The position numbers and the translations under genes are program-made. The notes beneath the pieces were generated by a model, which worked only from the letters and a program-made list of their open reading frames with translations, was not told the DNA's origin and searched no databases. DNA of 64,000 nucleotides from positions 32,123,368-32,187,367 of the forward strand of contig NC_072791.1 in the NCBI RefSeq assembly GCF_028583425.1, given 5' to 3'. Positions 33,644-46,151 of the stretch are shown here, one piece after another (positions within the stretch are counted from its first letter, which is position 1; the number at the start of each line of letters is the position of its first letter). Source of the stretch: Eublepharis macularius. Its lineage: Eukaryota > Chordata > Lepidosauria > Squamata > Eublepharidae.

Positions 33644-36564
33644 CCCAAAAGGCTACTCTGGGAATCAGGGACAAAAGGTCTGCAATACAAAAGGGAACTG
33701 GGCAAGATGGAGTGAAAAAGCTGGCTGCATCCAACCTATTATGCGAATGTGCTCAGTTATGGCTGTTTACACACACTGAAATCACATTAACTTCCTGCTA
33801 TACATAAAAATGCTGGAGTCATACCAGATTCTTCACTGGCACTGGGTGATGGTTGGGGCATTTCCTGCAGTGGAAATATTCCACCCGGTCTCTTTCCAAA
33901 ACAGAATTGTTGCAGTGTTAATGGACTTTAATAGTTGCCAGTGGGAAATGACCAGAAGTCCTTTTACTGAGTTAATATGCTGATTGCATAACAATATCCC
34001 CCCCCACCCCGTGTGAATTGCTGTATCATCTACATGTTATACAAGGACATTGAACGAGCTGTTGTGGGCTCCTGTGCAGCTAATCCAGAGATTACAAACC
34101 CTTTATAGCACAATCTCTTATTACATAACTGACCCTCAGAGCCTGCTGAGTCAAACGGTTGGCTGAGACTGCATCCTGAAATGGGGTTGCTTCCTAATAC
34201 TGAGCCTTTTTATGAACTGTGTATATATAAATGCTATTTTTTTCTAGGCAGGAGCAAAATAGAAACACAAAAATGCTGCTGTACTGAGAGTGGTTTACAC
34301 AACACAAGATCCAGCCAGCATAACATTTCAAGGGCCACCACAGAGGGCAGCCTCGTCCATGCAGTATTGGTAGAGCACACAAAACCACATGTGATGCTGG
34401 GAGTGGCAGGGAAACGTACTTCTGTTATGCCTGCTCATCTTTTTTTTCCCCTTTGGGGGCTTAAAGCAGCCTGAGAAGACCACTTATTATTAGGAAATGG
34501 CGCAAGAGTAGAGTTAAACCATTCTTTCTGACAACTGTGGTACTTTGTGACAAAGTGCTTTGATGTGAATACAGTCATAGCTACGCTGAAACACATATAG
34601 GTGATTTTTCTGTGTAGATATCAGCTCCTTTTAAAGGCATCGGTAGTTAAGGGGTGAGACTCAGTAGGTGGAAGAAGCTCAGCCTAAACGGTAAACTCTC
34701 CCCAGGGCAAAAGGTACAGAGGGAAGCAAGACTGTACCTGCTGGCCCCAAACCCCATACAGGCAGTCAGAGTTTGCAGAGAGCCCCACACTCATAAAAAC
34801 ACATGGATGTTAGTTTTGTATATGTGATCAAGCCCCTTCTTTTTGCAGCATTTCTAATTGTGTGGGAAAGCTTATGAATATAGATTTCTACATACACTGG
34901 GCTTTTTGGAGATGGTTGAATGATTGAATGTAAGCAGTTGGGTCAGCCGGTACTTTACACGAAGAACCCATCTATATGCACACAACGTATGAATTTCTTG
35001 TCTATCAGCACAGTCCTAAAAATGGAAGATCCTCTTCCAAATCCTCTATTAATGTTTTTGTTTTCCTCCAAATCAATTCTAGCTTGTGCAAAATTTTATG
35101 AAGCACAATGCTTATTTTTAATTTTTTTTTTTTTAGTATTAAAGAACAAATGCTGGTCTCACTCAAAATATCACATTCTTCTTTCCAAACTTGCAGATAT
35201 GCTTTTCCCAAGTAAGGCTTCATCACTGCATCCTCTAGTTGTCCCTATATATTTTATTAAGAGAGTACATATTTGATATATAGTGCTTTACAATACTGAC
35301 TGCTAGGTTTATTTTAAATATAAATCTTAACTATTTTTTTCTTTTCCACAACAAAAATAAATCAAAAGTCATGCCAATAGTCTGTAACAAATTCTCACAT
35401 TTGGATTCTTTAAAATGACAGACAGATCTGTACAAAGACCCCCATATCACAAAAGCATTCACAGTGCATAAGGTCACAGTCATTGAAAAAAATAAATAAC
35501 ATGATAAATAGATCAGTGTAAATGTACAGTTTACAAAGTTCTCACTTTCCAATCTCTGAGCAGCACTTAAAAAGCATATCGTCATTTTTTGGAAGAGGTA
35601 CCGCCACATCCCATTGTGCGGGATGCATATCACATACACCCAAGAGAGTACGGATCAAAAGGAAACCAACATAGATCAGCAATTAGTTCTGTGCTCATAA
35701 TATCCCTGAATCACCTTCTCCAACAAAGTAGAGCTTCGCTGGAGAGTTTTAGCCACTGGGAACATAACTGCTGCTTTCTGAAGAGGTTTTTTTTTTCACA
35801 CATGGCTGATGAATAAAAGGCTATAATCTTGCTGCAACAAAACAATTCCCAGCAGGCACTGGTCTCCTCTCATTTGGAGACCTTGCCTATCCAGTTATGT
35901 CAGCTTCTGATGTTTTGAGTTTTCATCTAAATTCAAAGTTACCAACCATCAAAAGCCAAACATCTTTCAAGCATATTGCATCGACATACCTAAGAGAGCT
36001 ACATTCTTTCAGTGGAAGTAAAGGGGGAGGGGAAGAGCAGTATGCCAGCAATTGCCTTGAAGGGGATAGAAAGCTGTCACTGGCTCTCTGTTACAATCAA
36101 ATTTCTTTCAGAAAGTGCTTTGTATTTGAGAAGCGCAACAGCCCAGAGAATATGCAGTATACAATAATAGTTAAGTGCACCAAAGGATTCTTTATAACAC
36201 CAGTAACCCAAACATACACGGTCTTGTTACTTCCTGTAGTGAATCAGACTCCCACTCATTGGTGCTTTTTAGGGCAGTGGTTTCAAACAAAAGACCCCCC
36301 CCCCCAAAGCCTGTCAGGGGGTTTTCATTCAGACCAGTTATGGCACCCATTAAAGAGAAATTTCCCACCATTATCCATCTTTCCCTTCAATGTGCAACCA
36401 CGGGAGAGTGTTGGCTATGGTTTAACTCAGTAGTCTTCAACGTTTCTTGATTTGGAACTCACCTTTGACCTCAGACGGTAGCATGGGACCTGCTAAGCTG
36501 CAAGTGTGTCAGGAAGTCACATGGGATTGCAGTCGCGACAAGGAGGAGGAGAAGCCAGAGGGGC
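33644..36564. other. Intergenic sequence without identified features
   Basis: AT-rich and largely unique-looking. Minus-strand AATAAA at 35308-35313 could end a transcript, but no exon can be tied to it. The 178-codon open frame at 35897-36433 crosses low-complexity C runs and has no recognisable motif. Confidence 0.4.
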
Positions 36565-36650
36565 AGTGCCATCTTAAGCAGAGTTGCTCCCTTCAAAGTC
36601 CATTGCAGTTAATGGATTTAGAAGGGTGCAACTCTGCTTAGGGTGGCACT
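36565..36650. mobile_element. Miniature palindromic element
   Basis: 86 bases. AGTGCCATCTTAAGCAGAGT opposes ACTCTGCTTAGGGTGGCACT, and the centre TCCATTGCAGTTAATGGA closes the hairpin. It is the cleanest of several copies (11235, 16413, 43690). Confidence 0.85.
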
Positions 36651-38138
36651 GCCAATTTGTCTGCTAAAAAGGAGTCCTCTCTGCTGCTCAGTGACCTTAC
36701 CTCATTATCCAGATGCTCCTCTTGGTATGCATGCAAAGAGACGTCGGAGGCATGGAAGCCTTGCTCTGTTCACATGCACACTAGAAGCAGAAAAGCAAGA
36801 TTCAAGAACAGTAGCATTAGCAGCATGCTCCTCCATAAAGCAGGGAAAAATGGCAGCTCTGAGGGGGCTCATGTCCCAGCAGGTGGGGCTCTACAATGAC
36901 CTAAGAGTCCTCCTGACCCTTGGGCTGAAGACCACTAATTTAGGCCACACTCTTCATTCAAGTGTGGCCAACAGGGAAGCTTAGCAGGCCTACCTGATAC
37001 ACCCAGTCACTTGACAACATTCTCATCCCCAGAACTCTCTGGAGTATGCTGGAGTTCATTGGCAGGCAAACTGATGAGGGAAAAAAGAGGTCCTCTTGAT
37101 AGAAAGTTTAACAATCTTTGCTTTAGGGGAGTGTACATTCAAAGAAGCTAGGAGGGAGCTGTAGAGTTGCCATGCACATAATTCCTAACATGGCCCTTTT
37201 GGTGCTACCTATGTGCACACAGTCAATGGCTTTTTAAAGTGACAAGAGCTTGCTTTCAAGTTAAACTACACATATAGCCAGCCAGCAGGCTGATTCTGGT
37301 GTAGGGCATTGGCAGGATACATTTCTAAACCCTACAAAGCACCATGTATATCAAGCACAACGAAAAAGGTGATAAAAGAAAGCTGGGACTGTACAGTAGG
37401 TACCATGCAGCAAGGAAAGTTTGCCTCGGCAGAACCGGAGACTTTTAAGGTGCTGTAATATGAACTAGAAAAAGTCTTTGGTTTCACATGGGTACAAACT
37501 TTATTGTTTGCTTGAAAATGACCTTGGGATTTTACTTTTTCTTTTCTGTATTAGCACAAACATTCAGGTAGTATTTATGATAAAACTCAGTCAAAACTCG
37601 ATCAAAGCAACCTAATCTTTAATGATCCGATATACAATTTCAATCAATCAAGGAAGAATCTTCAAATGGAAAATGTCCCAAAGGCTTGGAGAACTAAATG
37701 ATGGGGGGGGGGGGAGAAGAGAGTGCTACAAATATTCACAACAGAATCTGGAGATGAATGCAACTTTCTGTACAACTGCATATGTAAAAATTAAGAAAAA
37801 AGTGGGGCTCTCGTCTTTTTTGCCACCTTAAGCATGGCCAAACAATAATAAAATTCAATAGCGGAGAAAGTATTTAATGTTCACAACTGTGTTGGACATA
37901 AGAAATCATATAAAAAATAAACTTGGCACAATGATGATGAGTGAGGAAGTGAGCAAGCGGGGGCTGATCAAAAGGGTAGATGTAGGAAGGCAGCCTTTCA
38001 GGCTAGCTCTCCAGAGCTCAGATTACCACAGTCATAGGAAGGAAAACCAAACCAGCTGTTCCGTACAGATTTTAAAGTCACACAGCTGGTCCAGTAGCAT
38101 TTATGCAGTGACAACTCCCTGTAAGTTAAATACATTCT
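36651..38138. other. Intergenic sequence without identified features
   Basis: Minus-strand AATAAA near 37501 and a poly-G run at about 37704-37715 are the only marks. No coding evidence. Confidence 0.4.
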
Positions 38139-38358
38139 AATAATAACCATTCATTTGTATACTACTCTTCTGGACAGATTAGTGCCCACTCAAAAGCGGT
38201 GAACAAAGTCAATGTTATTATCCCCACAATACAGGTGGAGAGCTGAGAGGAGCAGCTTACTCAAGTCCACCTGGTAACTTCGTGGCAGTAGTGAGATTCA
38301 AACCACCAAAGTGCTGCACCCCTGCCCAACTACTTCACCACTATGCAACACCACTAGC
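38139..38358 (-). mobile_element. tRNA-derived SINE, minus orientation
   Basis: Same family as 8022-8248: AAAAGCGGTGAACAAAGTCA, ACAATACAGGTGGAGAGCTG and AACTACTTCACCACTATGCA at the reversed tRNA-like head. Confidence 0.75.
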
Positions 38359-40460
38359 ATCCACGCAGCGCTCACTCCCTGTGAGTTAAATATGAAGTGC
38401 ACGTTCCCACTATAGGATCAGGAACAATGTGCAAGGCTACCATGGGCTACAGCAGTGCTATTTGAGGGAAGGTCTGCAGAAAGCTGGAGACAATAATTTT
38501 TTTAAAAGACTGGCTTGAGAACAGTATTGCCTATCAGGGCCTAAGAGCACAAAATTTGCGAGCCCTGTCAAGCAGAGAGATGCTGGAGGTTCCCTGCTGA
38601 AAGATTCTCAGGTGTGTAGGGGCGCAAGACAGATCATGAGTGCAAAACACAAGAAGAGGGGCTTAAACCTCTCCCTCGTGTCATTTTCCAGACTTCAAAT
38701 GGTCCCAAGGAGCTGCTATTTGCCTCGCTAGGGAAGCTTCTGTGTACTGACAGGCAGTACAGAGCAACATAAACAGTGTATCATGTAGTTAGGACCTCAG
38801 AAGGTACATAGGTGTGTTTTTTTTCTTTGTCCCACTCTTGGTGTGCAAGGTTTTTTTAAAATCTAAAACCTGCAACATCTGCCCCCCCCCTTCTGTTGAA
38901 CCACATTAGGGATATCAGGAGTCCCCACATTTTTCAAACTTGCAGGCACTTTTGGAATTTTGACATAGGGTGGTGGGCACAACAACAAAATAGCAACTGT
39001 GGGAGGCGGAAGCAACCACAAAATGTCAAGGAGTGAGGTTATGCACATCTGATAGTAGCTGTTAAACCTTTCAAACAGATGCTCTGCCTTTTAATATTAG
39101 TGTAGCGCTTAAAATATTTTCTTGTATACATTCAAAATAAGTATAAAATATTGAGCTAGAAAAGAAAGCCTCACCTGGCAGTATTTGTCTTCATTTTGCA
39201 GGCATCTAACATACTTATGCAAAAGAAAAAGGGAAAGAAGTTTCTTCTCCTAGCTAGCCCCTTAATATGTGCCCTTCTCGCAAGAGCCCAACCATTTTTA
39301 ACCTGCATTATTATTTATAACAATGTTGGAGCAGAAGTGCTTGTGATAGCTTCTTGCATACGTGTGTAGTAAAAGAGATTCTGGCTAGATTTTGCTAGGG
39401 ACATAAATGATTTTTGAGAAGTGAACAAAAATTGATGTAGTGATGCTATTGTCAACTTCCACCAGAATTATAAAAATACATAAAAATTGAGAAGAGTTGA
39501 TAACTTCGATTGAAGTTCCACTTAAGTTCATTAAGCATTTTAGCCATGCAGCCTAATCACATTTAATCAGAATCAAGTTTTCGAATATTGGTCTGCAATT
39601 TGCACAGGTAAAGTACTTCACATAAAGCTACTGCCAGCATTATACCATAAACATAAAAAAAATTCAAAAAGACCCACTCACTTTCTAAAAATACTCTGCA
39701 GTTGCCAGGAAAGGTGTGCCATACAGGGACCCCAGATTTACATTTGAAGAACAAAAGGAGATCTTTTCTTTGCTCACCTAGTTCACAGCCTTGGCATTTA
39801 CTTTCCCACTACAATGCCCTTTCCTTTTGTTTTTGTTATCCTTATAACAAGCATGGATCACATTATGAAAAAGAGGGTATTAAGAGGCTACTGAAGATGC
39901 TTCTTAGCCAAACACATTTGGCTATGCTTATGAAGTTGCATTTATCTGCTAGTTTGGAGCCTTACAGGTTTGGTCTTTAAGTGGACATAAATGCAAAGTA
40001 CTGCAAGTTTATTGATTTGTAAACCAGTATTTTTGAGGATTTCAGTGCCATATGCTTAAACCCATCTTACACCCCTCCCCATCTTAAATAAAGTGAATGT
40101 CAACGTTATTCTGCTGACCACTTTGGTATCTCAGTAGAAAGCCTTCGCTCTCATTCTGTTAAAGTACTTAACTGACTTGGCTAATTTCTCCTAAGAAACA
40201 TACTGTTTACATCATGGATTTACTGTATATGAACATCTTTCCTGTTTGCAAAGTTAAGTGTACATAAGTCCCTGGAAGTAAAATTTAATTGGACCCCCTG
40301 CCCCTGGTTGTATTCCCCACCCCAGATAACAGGAACAAGCTTTTCACAAGCAAAGACAAGGCACAAGTTTGATATCAACTTAGAGATTCTTGGCAAAACA
40401 TTGCAAAATTATAGGAACTCCTGGGACTGACAACAATGTGGCATTCAGTTAAATTATAAC
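38359..40460. other. Intergenic sequence without identified features
   Basis: AT-rich, with no recognisable exon or repeat family. Confidence 0.4.
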
Positions 40461-40631
40461 TAGGGTTACCATACTCCAGGTGGAGCCTGGAGAACTCCCA
40501 GAATTATGACAACAGAGATCAGTTCCCAGGAGAAAATGGCTGCTCTGTGGCACTATACCTTGGTGTGGTCCCTAGCCATGGTTCAACCCCCAAATCACCA
40601 GGAATTTCCCAACCCAAAGTTGGCAACCCTA
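40461..40631 (+). mobile_element. TAGGGTTGCCA-family short element, full length
   Basis: Begins TAGGGTTACCATACTCCAGG and ends CAAAGTTGGCAACCCTA, giving inverted termini TAGGGTTRCCA / TGGCAACCCTA. The interior keeps GAGATCAGTTCCCAGGAGAA and CACCAGGAATTTCCCAACC. Confidence 0.8.
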
Positions 40632-42495
40632 TAAGGGGATTTTTGTCTGGTAGCTTGCTTTGTCTACATTGCTTGGATACTGTGGGTTTTTGCATACAGA
40701 TTAAGCATTATGGGAATTTTCAGCATAATTATATGATTGCTCATCATTGCCCTCTTATAAAGTGTATACCTTCTTTGGCAAGTCATTCATTTTTCTGTGT
40801 GTGTGCAAGGCAGACAGACAGACCTGCTTACCAGACCAGTTGTTTCAGCATCTGCCCAAAAAGTAACCAGCAATAAACAAGCAAGTCCAGATTTCTGTTT
40901 CTGATACTGAAATCCAGACTCCTTTAAAGTGCAAGCAATGTGCATTGTATTTTGTCATGAGAATGATGACAAAACGACCATTATGTCCGCAGAGTTTGGA
41001 TCATGAATTATTGGCCCTGAAGCAAAGGAAGAGCAGGGACAGGAGTTCTGATACAATTTTCCTTCTGTGGGAAAATGAAAAAAAGGTGCATGGACACAAT
41101 GCTTCTTCTAATGGCTTGAATCTTTGCAGCCCAATCTTAGTCTAAATGGTGGTGTTCTCAGAATATAAGAGAAGTGTTTTTTAATCCCACCAGGATATAG
41201 ATCACCCAGGAGTTCTCTCTAATGTCATGATACAAAGATACCTGCATTATAGCTAACAAATAAGCAAACCTTCCTTGGTACTACTGGCATTGTTTACTAT
41301 CCTTATGATTGGCTCATTCTGTCAAAGAAATGGGTGGAGACTTACCTAATCTCTCTCTGCACTAAGGCAATCGCTTGTACAAGCCACACAGGGCATGTCT
41401 GTGATCATGCGCTCTGGCAAAGGTACACATTTCCAGCTCCAGTGCTGACACTGCAGCTTCCATCTCCACTGCTTCACCAAACTCTTCTACTTCGTTTTTG
41501 CAATGGCAGGATTAGGCCAGAGCAGGAAGGGCTGACAAACCATCTTTATCTGGAACCCCAGAGCCAGGGAGAGGGACACAATCCATCACTCTATTTCAGA
41601 AAGAGCACGACATTTCTGCCCACCCTTCCCTCCCTGTGTGCCAAGTGTCGGACAAGGGTGGTGTCAGCTTTTATGACACAAACCACCATTTGTGATAAGG
41701 CAGCTAATGCTGATTGGTGGGGTTAGGTTTCCAGCTTAATTAATACTGATATTTGTTACAAAGAGCAAAAGTAGATCAACGAGTGTGTTTCTCCCTTTGC
41801 ATAAAACTCTTGTTGAAATAGAGTTAAATTCCTCACAGTAACAGCGAAGCAAACTGTGAAAAAATAAGATTTACAGTACACTGTCTAATATCGTCTGTGT
41901 ACCATTTTGCTTTGAAAGGGGATCAGCATTTCTGTGCAATTTAAAATGAATCATGCATTGCTAGAACATAGGCTGCAAGGATGTTTACACAAGCAATTCT
42001 AAAAATTTGGTTACTCATCTCTTGTATCTAAATATAAACCATTTTTTACATTATATCTGTAGGTACACACCTAAGCCGCTGCCGTGACTAGACAATAATG
42101 TTTATCATAGAAGTGCACCCAGTACTCATCAGGGAGCGACAGTGAGTTGTGGCTTCCCATTGAGTGTACCCATGCTCATTAGCAAATCGGGTTTGCCACC
42201 ATGTAATGCGTGAATAGTCAGTCTGGAGTCTAGACCTGTTAGGATTCCCTTGAGAAGACATGATTGAAACAAGGGGATACTGAAGTTCTGTCTGAAATGG
42301 TTCACTTGGACTGGATGGTGTGAAGTGACAAAACACTTATTTATTAGCCAGTCATTACGCAGCTCTGTAAGTTGAGGCATCCCCAGGGCAATGCAAGAGG
42401 GAGGGTTTAAATTTGTATCTCAGCCCAGATGTACTTTGTATATCCCTTGTGTGCAGAAATGCTCTATCTGAAGCATGTTCATCATTTTAATCACA
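40632..42495. other. Intergenic sequence without identified features
   Basis: No repeat family or exon was recognised. The 130-codon open frame at 41334-41726 has no family motif. Confidence 0.4.
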
Positions 42496-42512
42496 GGGGT
42501 GTGTGTGTGTGT

Positions 42513-42552
<40 letters not shown>

Positions 42553-42568
42553 GAGAGTGAGAGTGAGT

Positions 42569-42600
<32 letters not shown>
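42496..42600. repeat. (GT)n(GA)n microsatellite
   Basis: GTGTGTGTGTGTGAGAAAGA passes into about 90 bases of mostly GA with GAGT interruptions. It adjoins the 3' end of the 5S-derived SINE and probably grew from its tail. Confidence 0.95.
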
Positions 42601-42603
<3 letters not shown>

Positions 42604-42778
42604 TTTTGGTGACCCTTTAGGGTTTTCAAGGCAAGATACATTCAGAGATGGTTTGCCTTTGCCTGCCTGTGCATAGCGATCATGGACTTCCTTAGTGGTC
42701 TTCCATCCAAGTACTAACCAGGCTCAACCCTGCTTAGCTTCTGAGATCTGAGAAGATCGGGCTAGCCTAGGCCATCTA
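42604..42778 (-). mobile_element. 5S-rRNA-derived SINE, minus orientation, well preserved
   Basis: The plus strand has GTGGTCTTCCATCCAAGTAC, TAACCAGGCTCAACCCTGCT, TAGCTTCTGAGATCTGAGAA and GATCGGGCTAGCC. Reverse-complemented this is 5S rRNA from the CCCGATC region through TCGGAAGCTAAGCAGGGT to GTTAGTACTTGGATGGGAGA, the internal polymerase III promoter, with a few changes. The body GGTTTTCAAGGCAAGATACA, GATGGTTTGCCTTTGCCTGC is shared with 18225-18431. Confidence 0.9.
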
Positions 42779-45364
42779 GCTGAGGTGGTTCTTTTCATCT
42801 TCTCACCTCTCCTCATCTATGAGGAGCAGGACCAGGCGCTTCTGTGGGCATGGTGAAAAGGATGTTCTAAAAGAGATCTGGCGGAGGGATGGAATGCTCT
42901 CTTCTGCTCTAGCTTGAGTGGAGGGGGGCAACTTTTGCAGCAGAAGATGAATTTGAGAGCGGTATTGCTAATCTGCTGGAGTGTGAACATCGTCATAAAA
43001 GTTGTGCAGGTGAAAATTAAAGTGATTTTCAAGTTGTTTGTGAAAGGGCTGGTTGGTTTCTGTAGAGAATTCTGTTGTTGATGTGTTTATTATGGGAATT
43101 CTGCCAAATAGTTTTGTGCGCAAAAATATATTTAACATCTTCTAAAATCCACCCAATATATTTTCTCTTCTTATATACGTTAAAAAATCTTTTAAAAGAT
43201 ATTTATAGCATCACTTGTGCTTTTGTAAAAAAACCTCTGTGTTCATAAGCATCTTTACAATACATTGTTTTGGAATTAAGGGGAAACTATTGAAAAGTGC
43301 TAATGCATGCAGATCACCATCTGAGACTGTCATGTGACAGCAGCCACCCTGGAGTTTACAATGTGCTGAAGGACAAGACAGACCAGTGACTTGAGCTCTC
43401 TGATTCCCACCTTGCTAAAAGAAAGTCTCTTGTGCTTTCCTTACACTAGAGACTCATGTGGGTATAGCTTAAACATCTCAAAGCATGGGAGATGCGCAAG
43501 TCCTTGCTTCAAAAATTAAACAAGAAAAGCGAGCACAGGTGAGGCACTGACACTTCCTCTCTCCCATCTGGAATCTCCAAAGCCACTCAGAAATTTTTAG
43601 ACGTCAGGTTCGACCCCTGTCATCCATGGTGCATGCTGGTGAAATGGAAACCAAACTGTGGCACTAGGAGGGTTAAGAGCTCAGGGCTGCAATCCTACTT
43701 ACTAGGGAGTAAACCTCAATGAGCTCGATAGAACTTACTTCTGAGTAAACAAGCTGAGGATGGTAACTCAGCTACAAAGTCGCAAAAATATCTCGCATGT
43801 CAATTAAGTTACAAATCATTCTCAATGTACACTTACAGCATAAAAATCTATCCTGCAAAATGTTACGCTATCTAGAGCAGCAAAGACCTTGTTCTCCTCC
43901 AGGTAACTGTCTATAGGCTTCTTAACTGCTTTACTGAGAACAGGACGGAGAACTTCAGAGTCTTACAGACCTCCATTGATAATGATCTTCAGTGCTGACC
44001 TAGCTTTTGGCCAAAAGTAGGCTCAAATGTGTTACATAGTAACAATGTGCACCTGCATACATCATGCAGTTTTATATGATTAATTTGATATATGTGGAGG
44101 TTCAGGTATTGTAAAACAGGTTAACTGTGCGACTTCTCATCAACTCACAAAAACCTTTTGCTAAAATGTGAGCCTGCTTTGAAAAGAGAGAGCGAGGGTA
44201 CACGATAATGTAATTTCACAACTATTTCACCATCATCTCAAGGTCAGCACACATCCTCTTTGGGAACTGGACTGACTGGCTCCCATACTGGAATGATAAC
44301 CGACTTGGGACTATGCAGCAATTTTTCAAGCAGATCTATCAATTATGAAAATTAACCCCTCCGCCCCAGTCATAGTAAACCTACTAAGGCCTGGAAGGCG
44401 ACTGGATTGAAGACTCACATTTTTTTTTCAGATGATAACTCACACCTAATTACTGAGTACCCAGGATTTCAGTCTTTCAGTTTTTCTCTAAAATTACAAA
44501 GTATGCTTATTGGTGCTGGCACAAATTTTGACTTGCAAGCTTAATATTTCATATATAATCATGCTTGATATTTGCAATTGTTCCTTATCAGCAGTGAAAC
44601 AATATTTTTTTCTTCAAGTATGGATATCCAGTTTGCATTATTTCAGGTTCCATAATGTACATGATAGCATACATCCTCCGAAATGCTGTGTTATCCATTT
44701 CCCTCGGTCTTGGTGGAATTGTTCTTGTGTCTTTCATATCTTCATATTTTCTTTTTTTTTCCTTTTAATAAAAATGCGTTAATAAAGTACTACCAAACAC
44801 CACCAAAGACTCAAGTGTCACTGGAAGTTGTCTATAAACCAAGCACTTGAATGGGGGAAAAGGGAAGTCCTTAATAGTGCATGTCAAAGTAAGTTCATTG
44901 TAGCCCATGGCTACAATGCTTTAAAGAGAGAAGAAATATCCTGACCCACTTGCTTTTCCTTATATTTGAAACTTAAAGTCAAAATAGGAGGATGCTTTTG
45001 TTTCTCTGGTCTTCATAGTAAACCTGGTGCTGATTGTTTTCCTTAAAAAAGAGAGACTTGAAAACCACAACAGGAGAAATTGCTGAAACTGCACTTTTGC
45101 AAGTTCTGCATGAGATCCAAATTGCTGCACGACAGAGCACTAATATTCCAAAGGAAGAAGACAAAGAAAATGCTTTGGTTGCCTTGAGCTTGTGTGTTGT
45201 TGAAAGAATTGTCTGTTTTCCTTGCAAGTAGAGGAAATGTGCTTACAAGGTGATGAAGCAGGAAAGACACTCAGATTTTGGATAAGAAGCAGGCAGAAAT
45301 GCAAAAACCGCTCCTGTCATTTATAGCACAAATAGATCCAGATGACCCCAGCCAGAGGTTTGCT
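42779..45364 (-). other. Region just 3' of the SLC24A4 stop codon, presumed 3' UTR and flank
   Basis: This must include at least part of the SLC24A4 3' untranslated region because it follows the stop codon directly. I see no coding potential. On the minus strand AATAAA occurs near 43086 (TTTATT on plus), a possible but unproven polyadenylation signal. The motif at 44766-44787 is AATAAA on the plus strand and does not serve this gene. A short palindromic repeat remnant (TTACTAGGGAGTAAACC type) lies near 43690-43765. Confidence 0.4.
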
Positions 45365-45517
45365 TCAGTCATCTTCTCGGCACATTGGAATGTTCACAAA
45401 AGTGAAGACGTTAAACTCGATCATTATTGAGAAACACAGGAAGATCACATAAAGAAAGAGGACACAGATGCCCAGTTTCCTATCAAGCTTCCACTTGTTT
45501 AAGTGGATCCCACCCAC
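45365..45517 (-). CDS. SLC24A4: SLC24A4 terminal coding exon with stop codon
   Basis: Fifty codons plus TGA (45365-45367). It reads VGGIHLNKWKLDRKLG, a helix ICVLFLYVIFLCFSIM, then IEFNVFTFVNIPMCREDD and stop. The last block is the nearly invariant NCKX4 C-terminus, which makes the gene assignment firm. The acceptor is TTCTTACAG before GTGGGT. All seven exons add up to 305 residues, about half of the roughly 620-residue mammalian protein. Each exon keeps phase and none has a stop or frameshift, so the gene looks functional. The 3' untranslated region must lie at lower coordinates, but I cannot fix its polyadenylation site. Confidence 0.96.
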   Translation of the reverse strand: MGGIHLNKWKLDRKLGICVLFLYVIFLCFSIMIEFNVFTFVNIPMCREDD

Positions 45518-45765
45518 CTGTAAGAACAGAAAGTACGAGTTAATTAAGATACAAGCGGAAAGAAGGCTTCTAATTCTAATTTTATTAACTGCACTGGAAA
45601 CAGGCTTTTGTAGTTCTCTTCTGTAGGAGCAGCTCTCACCAATCCTTATACCAGATCAAATGCTGTAACAGTCTTCAGAAAGACGGGGAGGGGTGCAATT
45701 TAGTGGCTTAGGACTGGCAAGGCTGTGGGAATTTGCAAGGCATCAACTATGCTCCAAACTTGTCA

Positions 45766-46151
45766 GAACACATATGAAGTTGCCTTATACTGAATCATAC
45801 AGCTGGCCCTAGGGTTGCCATTCTTCAGATGATGGCTGGACATCTCCTGGAATTACAACTGATATCCAGGCCACAAATATCAATTCTTCTGGGGGGGGGG
45901 GAGTCTGCTTTGGAGGCATTATACTCCACTGAGGCCCCTTCCCTCCCCAAACCCCACCCTTTCCAAGATCCACCCAAAATCTCCAGGAATTTCCCAATCT
46001 TAAGCTGGCAACACTACCTAGCTCAATACTGATTACTCTGCCTTTCCCAACACCTTGTATTTGAGATCCTTTAGCAGAAATGTCCAGAATATGAGCCTGT
46101 GATCTTCTGCATGCAAAGCAAGGCCTCTGTCACTGAGCCACAGTGCCTCTC
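45766..46151 (-). mobile_element. tRNA-derived SINE, minus orientation, split by a nested element
   Basis: The 3' part (45766-45809) reads CATATGAAGTTGCCTTATAC and TGAATCATACAGCTGG. The head (46016-46151) reads CTAGCTCAATACTGATTACT, TTCTGCATGCAAAGCAAGGC and ends CACTGAGCCACAGTGCC, the reverse of an A box. The two parts abut once the element at 45810-46015 is removed. It lies in the last SLC24A4 intron. Confidence 0.8.
45810..46015 (+). mobile_element. TAGGGTTGCCA-family short element nested in a SINE
   Basis: Left TAGGGTTGCCATTC, interior CATCTCCTGGAATTACAACT and ATCTCCAGGAATTTCCCAAT, right AGCTGGCAACACT. A 12-base G run (about 45891-45902) lies inside. Confidence 0.8.

Noticed and set aside
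34900..36000. Possible distal 3' UTR of SLC24A4 (minus-strand AATAAA near 35308)
   Set aside because: It is about 10 kb from the stop codon with repeats in between. Nothing in the sequence ties it to the transcript.
35897..36433. 178-codon open frame on plus
   Set aside because: It crosses low-complexity C runs, has no recognisable domain, and is surrounded by non-coding sequence. It is likely chance.
42496..42600. Possible CRISPR-like or regulatory array
   Set aside because: It is a plain GA/GT microsatellite with no spacers, in a vertebrate genome.
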